Assembly (NCBI RefSeq): GCF_021129175.1
Contig: NZ_JAJOHV010000020.1
Location: 124,001-188,000, forward strand
Direction: 5' to 3'
Origin: Chromobacterium piscinae
Lineage (GTDB): Bacteria; Pseudomonadota; Gammaproteobacteria; Burkholderiales; Chromobacteriaceae
DNA: 64,000 nucleotides
Translations under genes and position numbers: made by a program
The notes under the pieces: generated by a model
Told to the model about the DNA's origin: nothing
Seen by the model: the letters and a program-made list of their open reading frames with translations, nothing else
Database searches by the model: none
In this document: one piece after another, positions 7,880 to 14,895 of the stretch
Layout: each line of letters begins with the position of its first letter
Position numbering within the stretch: position 1 is the first letter of the stretch

Positions 7880-7904
7880 ATTAATATATGAAACGTATAT
7901 TAAT
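7880..7904. promoter_or_regulatory. Perfect inverted repeat before parD-like/map operon
   Basis: ATTAATATA (7880-7888) and TATATTAAT (7896-7904) are perfect 9-bp arms around TGAAACG. It sits 19-43 bases before the parD-like ATG and overlaps plausible -10 sequences on the minus strand, as expected for an autorepressed antitoxin-type operon. Confidence 0.6.
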
Positions 7905-8056
7905 AACCTTGAGCCTGCGTTGCAACCATGCTGGCGGGTCGACTAGAATGCCGCACCCACTCAGGAGCCCTCCTCCCATGCGCAATTGATGCCGCCGTGC
8001 CGCGCACGGCCTTGAAGTCCTTCGGACCCCAAGCCATGGCCACATGGAGCATCCGC

Positions 8057-8763
8057 ATGCCCTTGCTACAGATACAACAGCTGCAATACGCGCTGCCGGA
8101 CGGCTGTCAGCCCTTTCCGGCCCTGGGCCACGCCTTCCCCTTTCGCCGCACCGGCCTGGTCGGCCGCACGGTTGCGGCAAATCGCTGCTGGGGCAGCTAC
8201 TGGCAGGCCAGATCGCCCCTCATGCCAGACACGTGCTGCGCGGGGGCGGCATCCATCTCCTGCCGCAAGAACTCGATCCCGACACTCATCCCACCGTCGC
8301 GCATCTGGCGGGAATGGCGGAAACGCTGGCGGCGTTGCGGAGTGTTCGCGACGGCTCGCTGGATGAGCGCGACTACCAATTGCTTCAAGACCATTGGGAT
8401 TGCGAATCATCGTTTCAACAATTGCTGCCCGACGCCGGCCTAAATGGAATAAGTCCGGATACTCCCAGCGCGGCGCTCAGCGGCGGCGAAGCGATGCGCG
8501 TGGCGCTGGCCGCCAGGCTTTGCGCCACGCCTGCGCCGTAATTGCTGCTGCTTGACGAGCCAGACATTCATCTGGACCGAGACAGCCGCCACGCCCTGCT
8601 GGCCATGTTGGCGCCATATCGCTGTGCGCTGCTGGCGGTCTCCCATGATCTGGACTTCCTGGCGAAGTTGCGGCCTAATCGATGGCTGTGGCTGAAAACC
8701 GACAGCCCGCACGCAAGGTTTGACGGCGTTCCGCAAGAAATGCTCGCGACTCTTGGATGGTAA
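8057..8763 (+). pseudogene. ABC-type ATPase gene, frameshift plus nonsense
   Basis: The joined reading gives an ABC ATPase of about 235 residues. It starts MPLLQIQQLQYALPDG in one frame; inside the Walker A motif, one A appears lost in CGCACGGTTGCGGC (restoring it gives GRNGCGKS), and the rest (LLGQLLAG onward, signature ALSGGEAMRVALAA) is in the next frame. A TAA at 8539-8541 interrupts the chain just before Walker B LLLDEPDIHLD (CAA to TAA would explain it), and the final segment SHDLDFLAKLRPNRWLWLKT reads on to 8763. It resembles half of an ABC-F protein. Two independent lesions make this a decayed gene rather than a read error. Confidence 0.8.
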
Positions 8764-8778
8764 TTCTTGCAATTCAAG

Positions 8779-8798
8779 TTGATATTGTACAGAATCAA
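8779..8798. promoter_or_regulatory. TGTACA-centred palindrome before the umuD-like gene
   Basis: TTGATATTGTACAGAATCAA: 8 of 10 base pairs are symmetric. A close relative lies at 46847-46870 before umuDC. It ends three bases before the ATG at 8802, so bound protein would block transcription start or translation. It does not match the classical CTGT-N8-ACAG LexA box. Confidence 0.6.
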
Positions 8799-8801
8799 AT
8801 C

Positions 8802-9398
8802 ATGGATACCGACAAGCCCAAACAGCACGGCGGAAAACGCTCAGGCGCCGGCCGCAAATCCGTCTTCGGCGGCGACAAGACCGTCGCCTTGCGCGTGCCG
8901 GAGCCGCTCAAGCCCATCCTGCAGCAATGGCTGGACGACTACCGCAGCTGGCGCACCGCCAACAGCGCGCAGGCATTCGACTTTCGCACGCTGGGCGCTC
9001 AGCTGAGCGAACTATCTTTGCCGCTGTTCGCCGGCAGCGTACCCGCCGGCTCTCCGGTGGCGGCGGACGATCTGAAAGAAGCCGATATCGACCTCAACAC
9101 CCATCTGGTCAGCCGCCCCGGCGACACCTTCATGGTCAAAGTCAAGGGCGACTCCATGCAGGGCGCCGGCATACACGACGGCGACCTGCTGCTGGTGGAG
9201 CGTGGCCGCGAGCCGCGCAACGGCAAGGTGGTGGTGGCCGTCCTCAACGGCGAGCTGACGGTCAAGCGGCTGGAACGCGGCCCGCAAGGCATCCGCCTGT
9301 TGCCGGAGAACCCGGCCTACCAACCGATCGAAGTGCCGGAAGACGCATCGTTTCATATCTGGGGCGTGGTGACCAATGTCATCCACAAAGTGGACTAG
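8802..9398 (+). CDS. UmuD-like S24 self-cleaving protein with basic N-terminal DNA-binding extension
   Basis: 198 residues, about 57 longer than the normal UmuD at 46879. Residues 78-198 are a LexA/UmuD peptidase domain: putative Ala77-Gly78 cleavage site, Ser118 (GDSM) and Lys155 (LTVKRL). Residues 1-70 start with HGGKRSGAGRKS and TVALRVPEPLK, a basic, ribbon-helix-helix-like region that should bind DNA. So the protein could be a RecA-responsive repressor rather than a polymerase subunit (inference). No umuC follows; a 48-residue frame does. Start was placed at the conserved domain boundary; there is no clear Shine-Dalgarno sequence and an in-frame ATG exists at 8757. Confidence 0.82.
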   Translation: MDTDKPKQHGGKRSGAGRKSVFGGDKTVALRVPEPLKPILQQWLDDYRSWRTANSAQAFDFRTLGAQLSELSLPLFAGSVPAGSPVAADDLKEADIDLNTHLVSRPGDTFMVKVKGDSMQGAGIHDGDLLLVERGREPRNGKVVVAVLNGELTVKRLERGPQGIRLLPENPAYQPIEVPEDASFHIWGVVTNVIHKVD

Positions 9399-9414
9399 CG
9401 CGAAGGAGACTGCA

Positions 9415-9561
9415 ATGGGAAAGCTCAACGACAGCATCAAGATGAAGTTCAACGACTGGAAGCGCCTGCCCCGTCCTTACCGCGCGATGATCGCCGGCCA
9501 GCCTCAGGTGCTGATCAGCCGCACCGGACGGGACTTTTTCGTGCCGGTCCAGTTTGTCTGA
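9415..9561 (+). CDS. Small conserved-looking protein downstream of the umuD-like gene
   Basis: 48 residues, beginning MGKLNDSIKMKFNDW, with RPYRAMIAGQPQVLIS and a C-terminal FFVPVQFV strand; calculated to be basic. A strong AAGGAGA lies six bases upstream, and the gap to the umuD-like stop is 16 bases, so it is almost certainly co-transcribed and co-regulated. No family recognised. A hairpin follows. Confidence 0.6.
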   Translation: MGKLNDSIKMKFNDWKRLPRPYRAMIAGQPQVLISRTGRDFFVPVQFV

Positions 9562-9572
9562 TGACATACCTC

Positions 9573-9595
9573 GCCGAGCCGCGCCATGGCTCGGC
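9573..9595 (+). other. Hairpin after the umuD-like/small-ORF pair
   Basis: GCCGAGCC (9573-9580) and GGCTCGGC (9588-9595) are perfect 8-bp arms. No T-run follows, so it may be a transcript-stabilising hairpin or a weak terminator. Nothing else is visible between 9600 and 9777. Confidence 0.45.
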
Positions 9596-9777
9596 GCTCG
9601 GCTCGCTACGCTCTCATCTGCTTATCAGGCCTGCGTGACGCAAACTCTGGACGCCCCGCACAAGGCTGCCTGACAAGCCAACGGCAAACTCTCTCGCCAG
9701 GGCTGCCGGCAACGGCGGAATCATTTGCCACAGGCTGGAGAAACCGCGTCGGTCAGAACTTCCCCATGCGGCGCGCT

Positions 9778-11310
9778 TCAATGCTTGTTCAGCCCGAAAA
9801 AGCTGCGGATGCGATCCACCAGCTCGGCCCGCCTTGGCGCATCGCCTTCCGCATCCAGCGCCGAGTCCGGCGCGCGGTTGCGCTGCTCTTCCAATCGTTG
9901 CGCCAAGATGGCGGAAATGGTTTCAGCCAGTTCCTTGCGCGACACCAGGATGGATTGAAACGCGTCCTTGTCCAGCCTCAGGCATTCGACATTGGAACGC
10001 GCGATCACCGTGCTGGTGCGCGACTCGCCGGTCATCAATCCCATTTCGCCGAAAAAACTGCCAGACTTCAGCACATCCACCAGTTTGCGGCCGCTGTCCG
10101 GCAGTTCCACCCACACCTCGACCTCGCCCGACAGCATGATGTAAAGCCAATGCGCCACCGCCCCCTGGTGCATGATGATGTCGCCGGTGACGAAGGGGGT
10201 GAATTTGAGCTGGTCGGCCAGCACCACCATTTCCTCGTCGTTCAAGCTAGACAGCAGCTCCACTTTTCTCAGCGCCAGCACCCGTTCCTCCAGGTGCCGC
10301 TTCATCCGCGCCTCGATGTATTTCTCGTTTTCCTTGATGGTCAGCACATTGTAGTAAGGCGAGGCCATGCGCAGATTATGGCGCCGCAACGCGGCGTCGA
10401 TATGGGTGCGGACAATGGAGTCGGTATAGTCGTCGGCGGCAAGATCGGTCAGCCAGTATCTTACCGCGTAGCGGGTATAGCCATTCTCGAAACCCATCAG
10501 TATGCAATTGGGCGCAGGCGTCGCCGCCACGCCGGGCAATTGCGCCTCGCGCAGCGATTTCTCCACCACGCCGATGATCTGCGTCGGCAGCGTGTCCCAA
10601 TTGATATTGAACCAGACCCAGCGCCGCCACTGCTGAGGATTGCCGCGCCGCTTGCCCAAGATGGAGAAGTGGTTCTTCATCAACACGCTGTTGGGAACCA
10701 CCACCGTCTCCCAATTGCGCGTTTCCACGGAGGTGGCGCGCCAGTTGATCTCCACCACCCTGCCCACCAGGTCTCCGCTCTTGATCCAGTCGCCGATCTC
10801 CACAGAATTGTCTATTTGCAGGGACAAGCCCGCCAGAATATTGCCCAGCGTGTCCTGCATCGCGAAAGCCAGCACGGCGGTGATGACGGCCGATGTCGTG
10901 ACGATATGGCTCAAATCCAGGCCTGCAAGCCTCAGCAGCACCAAACCCCAGGCGATATAGCCCAGCACCACCAGGATTTCTTCCAGGATGCGGGGCGGAT
11001 GGATTCGCAGCACCGGCAGCAACAGGCGGAACAGCAGCATCGCCCATAGCCGGATCATGGCTAGACCCAGCACGATCACCGCGGCCTGCCTTACCCACTG
11101 CCCAGACTCGGTCGGAGGGCTGACATTGACCACCAGCAAGCCGATCAGCGCGATCAGCAATGTGCTCAGCACGCGTTTTCGGCTGTCGGCATGGGTGATG
11201 TACAACAAAATGGAAAGGGCCGCGGCAATAGCGACAAAGACCGTCAAGGAGCCATACCAGACGGCGGGAATCAGTTTTTCCAGCCAACTGACAGCGGGTG
11301 GGGTATCCAT
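9778..11310 (-). CDS. MscS-family channel fused to a cyclic-nucleotide-binding domain
   Basis: 510 residues in the inner membrane. Four hydrophobic segments lie near residues 15-35, 50-68, 80-100 and 120-140; the last leads into the MscS pore/beta domain (AFAMQDTLGNILAGLSLQID, then VVEINWRATSVETRNWETVV). Residues about 370-490 form a cyclic-nucleotide-binding domain whose phosphate cassette FFGEMGLMTGESRTSTVIA keeps the conserved Glu and Arg, so ligand binding is plausible. This is the bacterial cyclic-nucleotide-gated (bCNG) arrangement, often only weakly mechanosensitive. ATG 11310 has GGAG-like sequence upstream; a longer frame adds 27 residues overlapping a terminator. Confidence 0.9.
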   Translation of the reverse strand: MDTPPAVSWLEKLIPAVWYGSLTVFVAIAAALSILLYITHADSRKRVLSTLLIALIGLLVVNVSPPTESGQWVRQAAVIVLGLAMIRLWAMLLFRLLLPVLRIHPPRILEEILVVLGYIAWGLVLLRLAGLDLSHIVTTSAVITAVLAFAMQDTLGNILAGLSLQIDNSVEIGDWIKSGDLVGRVVEINWRATSVETRNWETVVVPNSVLMKNHFSILGKRRGNPQQWRRWVWFNINWDTLPTQIIGVVEKSLREAQLPGVAATPAPNCILMGFENGYTRYAVRYWLTDLAADDYTDSIVRTHIDAALRRHNLRMASPYYNVLTIKENEKYIEARMKRHLEERVLALRKVELLSSLNDEEMVVLADQLKFTPFVTGDIIMHQGAVAHWLYIMLSGEVEVWVELPDSGRKLVDVLKSGSFFGEMGLMTGESRTSTVIARSNVECLRLDKDAFQSILVSRKELAETISAILAQRLEEQRNRAPDSALDAEGDAPRRAELVDRIRSFFGLNKH

Positions 11311-11358
11311 GCTCGCTCCGCCATGATTTTTTTTAATTATTAGTTCATGATCGCGGAT

Positions 11359-11385
11359 AAAAAAAATCCCTCCCGTGAGGGAGGG
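11359..11385 (-). terminator. Intrinsic terminator downstream of dusC
   Basis: CCCTCCC (11368-11374) and GGGAGGG (11379-11385) with a GTGA loop; the A-run at 11359-11366 becomes the T-tail on the minus strand. It ends transcription from dusC, or from a possible small RNA in 11386-11505, before the channel gene. Confidence 0.85.
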
Positions 11386-11513
11386 GTGCAAGGTATCGGG
11401 GAAGTGTAAGATCTGCAGCCAGGCAGGCCGGCAGATGTTACAGCGCGCTGCTTTACCAAAGCAGCATGCGTTTTGATGTTAGCAACTGTTTCCGCATTGC
11501 GGTATGAGTATAT

Positions 11514-12461
11514 TTACTTAACTTGCCTTGCAATCAGAATATTCTCAATCTTTTCAGACTCTTGCTCGCGCCTTACCGCTTCAAACAACTGTTCGGCCTC
11601 CGGCCAAGTGCGCTTGAGCAAGCCCAGCCACTGCTTGAGCCTGGCAGCCGGATAACGCTCTTCCCCAGATTTCTGCCGGCACATCCGGAAGAATTCAAGC
11701 ACCCACGGCATCATCTCGCTCCAGGGCATGGGTTCGGCCGAACCACCGGCCGCGATGCGCCGCGCCAGATCCGGACAGGCCACCAGCCCGCGGCCTATCA
11801 TCACCGTGTCGCAGCCGCTCTCTTCCCGTATCGCGCGGTAGTCCGCCATCGTCCAGACTTCGCCATTTGCCGTCACCGGGATGTCCACGCTTTCGCGGAT
11901 TCGCGCGATCCAGTCCCAGTGGGCTGGCGGCTTGTATCCTTCCACCTTGGTGCGGCCGTGGACAGTCAACTCGTCGGCGCCGGCGCCGGCTATCGCCTGC
12001 GCGCACTCGAGCGCCAGGCTCTTGTCCTCGAATCCCAGCCGCATCTTGGCCGTCACCGGCACCGCAGACGGCACCGCGCGGCGAACCGCGGCTACAATCT
12101 GGTGCAGCAGCTCCGGCTCCTTGAGCAAAACCGCCCCGCCGCGGTGGCGGTTGACCGTGGGCGCAGGACAGCCGAAATTCAGGTCTACGCCGGGCGCCCC
12201 CAGGCTTGCCGCTTTGGCGCCGTTCTCGGCCAGACAAGAAACGTCGGAGCCCAGCAACTGCACCCGCACCGGCACTCCGGCCTGGGTATTGCCTTGATTG
12301 TCGAGCTCCGGCGCCAGACGCATGAAGGTGCGCGTGGGCAGCAGCACGGAGGTGACGCGCACGAACTCGGTCACGCATAGATCGATGCCGCCCACGCGGG
12401 TCAGCACGTCGCGCATCACATCGTCAACCAGGCCCTCCATCGGGGCAAGCACCAGCTTCAT
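11514..12461 (-). CDS. dusC: tRNA-dihydrouridine(16) synthase DusC
   Basis: FMN enzyme reducing uridine to dihydrouridine in the tRNA D-loop; 315 residues. It starts [20 protein letters not shown] and has the catalytic-cysteine motif [19 protein letters not shown] contacts VTAKMRLG and TANGEV, and a GRG loop. The VNRHRGG variant and the C-terminal helical domain ([20 protein letters not shown]) point to the DusC subfamily rather than DusA or DusB. It is divergent from the acetyltransferase gene at 12528, with 66 bases of shared promoter region. Confidence 0.92.
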   Translation of the reverse strand: MKLVLAPMEGLVDDVMRDVLTRVGGIDLCVTEFVRVTSVLLPTRTFMRLAPELDNQGNTQAGVPVRVQLLGSDVSCLAENGAKAASLGAPGVDLNFGCPAPTVNRHRGGAVLLKEPELLHQIVAAVRRAVPSAVPVTAKMRLGFEDKSLALECAQAIAGAGADELTVHGRTKVEGYKPPAHWDWIARIRESVDIPVTANGEVWTMADYRAIREESGCDTVMIGRGLVACPDLARRIAAGGSAEPMPWSEMMPWVLEFFRMCRQKSGEERYPAARLKQWLGLLKRTWPEAEQLFEAVRREQESEKIENILIARQVK

Positions 12462-12527
12462 TGTCTAACCTGCTGAAAAAGGGCGTTATTGTACCCCAGC
12501 GCCGCCCAGCCATCACGGAGATTGTAG

Positions 12528-12983
12528 ATGGACATACAATTGAGCATCGCCACCCCGGAGTCGGTCTCCGACTGGCTGCCGCTATTCGCCGCCTATCTGG
12601 ATTTCTACCAGGTCCATCAATCGCCGGGACAATGCCGGGAATACCTGAGCGAACGGCTGCGCCGCCGCCAGGCCATAGCCTTTCTAGCCAAGCGCGATGG
12701 GGCAGCCGTAGGTTTTGCGCTGATGTATGTTGGATTTTCCTCGCTGTCGCTGCGCCCCTGCTGGATGCTGCACGACCTTTACGTCGCCGCCAGCGCGCGC
12801 CGGCATGGCATCGGCAAGCTGCTGATCCTGCGTTGCCAGCAATACGCGCGGGACATGGGCGGCGGAGAGATCACGCTCCAGACCGCGCATGACAACCTGA
12901 ACGCTCAGCGCTTGTACGAAAGCCTGGGCTTCGCTCCGGACAACGACTTTCGCGTGTACAGCTGGAGCAGCGGCGATTCTTGA
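12528..12983 (+). CDS. GNAT-family N-acetyltransferase
   Basis: 151 residues with a complete GNAT core: WMLHDLYVAASARRHGIG carries the acetyl-CoA pyrophosphate loop RRHGIGK, followed by a helix and DNLNAQRLYESLGFAPD at the C-terminus. The N-terminal LFAAYLDFYQV segment resembles small-molecule acetyltransferases. It is divergent from dusC and followed after 61 bases by a DUF1653 gene with its own ribosome-binding site. Substrate unknown. Confidence 0.88.
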   Translation: MDIQLSIATPESVSDWLPLFAAYLDFYQVHQSPGQCREYLSERLRRRQAIAFLAKRDGAAVGFALMYVGFSSLSLRPCWMLHDLYVAASARRHGIGKLLILRCQQYARDMGGGEITLQTAHDNLNAQRLYESLGFAPDNDFRVYSWSSGDS

Positions 12984-13044
12984 CGCTCCTCCCGCGCTGC
13001 GGCATCCTCGCCCACCCGCAGGTCAATACACCAGAGGAGCCCGC

Positions 13045-13260
13045 ATGACAGCGCCAGGAATCTATCAGCATTACCGCAACCGCCAGCTTTACCAGGTTCT
13101 TGGCACCGCCGAGCACTCGGAAACCCGAGAGCCGCTGGTGATGTACCGCGCGCTGTACGGCGACTACGGCCTGTGGGCCCGCCCTGCCGGGATGTTTGAG
13201 GAAGTGGTGGAGCATGAAGGCCGCCAGGTGCCCCGTTTCAGCCTGGTGAAGGCGCTGTAG
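13045..13260 (+). CDS. DUF1653-domain protein
   Basis: 71 residues, matching the DUF1653 pattern: GIYQHYRNRQLYQVLGTAEH, a YRALYGDYGLWARP core and an MFEEVVE...VPRF ending. Such proteins are cytoplasmic with a small beta-barrel-like fold; function is not established. AGAGGAG precedes the ATG. The stop lies nine bases before the deacetylase-like gene, so they form a two-gene unit. Confidence 0.85.
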   Translation: MTAPGIYQHYRNRQLYQVLGTAEHSETREPLVMYRALYGDYGLWARPAGMFEEVVEHEGRQVPRFSLVKAL

Positions 13261-13269
13261 GCCGGCGCG

Positions 13270-14178
13270 ATGCGCATCTACCGGACCGACCAGTTTGCGC
13301 TGCCCCTGCCTGCAGGCCACCGTTTTCCCGCGGAGAAATACCGGCTGCTGGCCGAACGGGTATCGGCCTTCGCCGCCGACCGAATGGAAACGGCGCCGGC
13401 GGCGACCCGCGGAGAGCTGCTGCACGCTCATCATCCGGACTATGTCGACGCGGTGCTGAACGGCGCGCTGGATGCGGCCGGCCAACGGGAAATCGGCTTG
13501 CCCTGGTCTACGGAGCTGGCCGAACGCAGCCAACGCTCGGTCGGCGCCACCGTGGCGGCCAGTCGCGCGGCGCTGCTGGAAGGCTGCGGCGTCAACCTGG
13601 CCGGCGGCACCCACCATGCCGGTCCGGACCGAGGCAGCGGTTTTTGCGTATTCAACGACATCGCGGTGGCGTCGATGCTGATGCTGGCGGAAGGCCGCGT
13701 CCGCCGCGTCCTGATCCTGGATCTTGACGTCCATCAGGGCGACGGCACCGCCGCCATCGCCGCCGGCGAGCCCCGCATCTTCACCTTTTCCATGCATGGC
13801 GCGCGCAATTTCCCCTTCAGCCGCGTAGACAGCGACTGGGACATCGACCTGCCGGACGGAACGGAAGACGGCGATTATCTTGGCGCGCTGGAGCGCGCAC
13901 TGCCGGACCTGTTCGCTCGCGCCAGGCCCGACCTGGTGTGCTATCTGGCCGGCGCCGATCCCTATCGCGGCGACCGCCTGGGCCGACTGGCGCTAAGCCC
14001 GCAAGGCCTGGCCGAGCGCGACCGCATGGTGATGGACGCCTGCCGCCGCCGCGACGCGGCGCTGGTCGTAACCATGGCGGGAGGCTATGCAGTACCGATC
14101 ACAGACACCGTGACAATACAGGCCGAAACGGTCAGACTCGCGTGTGAGATTTTCGGCGCTGGCCCGACCAACCGCTGA
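13270..14178 (+). CDS. Histone-deacetylase-superfamily amidohydrolase
   Basis: 302 residues of zinc-dependent deacetylase fold. GGTHHAG carries the catalytic His115/His116 pair; DLDVHQGDG gives zinc ligands Asp153 and His155; Asp230 in AGADPY is the third ligand; Gly-Gly-Tyr near the C-terminus (MAGGYA) supplies the transition-state tyrosine. Bacterial members act on acetylated small molecules or proteins; acetylpolyamine hydrolases are longer, so the substrate stays open. It follows the DUF1653 gene closely. Confidence 0.9.
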   Translation: MRIYRTDQFALPLPAGHRFPAEKYRLLAERVSAFAADRMETAPAATRGELLHAHHPDYVDAVLNGALDAAGQREIGLPWSTELAERSQRSVGATVAASRAALLEGCGVNLAGGTHHAGPDRGSGFCVFNDIAVASMLMLAEGRVRRVLILDLDVHQGDGTAAIAAGEPRIFTFSMHGARNFPFSRVDSDWDIDLPDGTEDGDYLGALERALPDLFARARPDLVCYLAGADPYRGDRLGRLALSPQGLAERDRMVMDACRRRDAALVVTMAGGYAVPITDTVTIQAETVRLACEIFGAGPTNR

Positions 14179-14280
14179 GCGCCGCTGATCATGCCGCCAG
14201 CCCGAAGCCGTTTCCGATCGCGTGGCCGGCCGGCGTCAGCCGCGCCGCATTCCCATACCCAGTTGACACAGGAGTTCATC

Positions 14281-14811
<531 letters not shown>

Positions 14812-14895
14812 CGGGCGGATCCGGGGCGCGGCCGGTATAATGGCACGCGCCCCGCGGCACGTGTTCCAAACCTTGCATCCACCAAAGTCCGAAGC

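Noticed and set aside
8779-8798. Classical LexA box
   Set aside because: Lacks CTGT-N8-ACAG; the symmetric element is centred on TGTACA with TTGAT/ATCAA arms, so it is reported as a different operator.
9586-11049. 487-codon plus-strand frame opposite the MscS/CNB gene
   Set aside because: The minus-strand protein shows clear domains; this one shows none.
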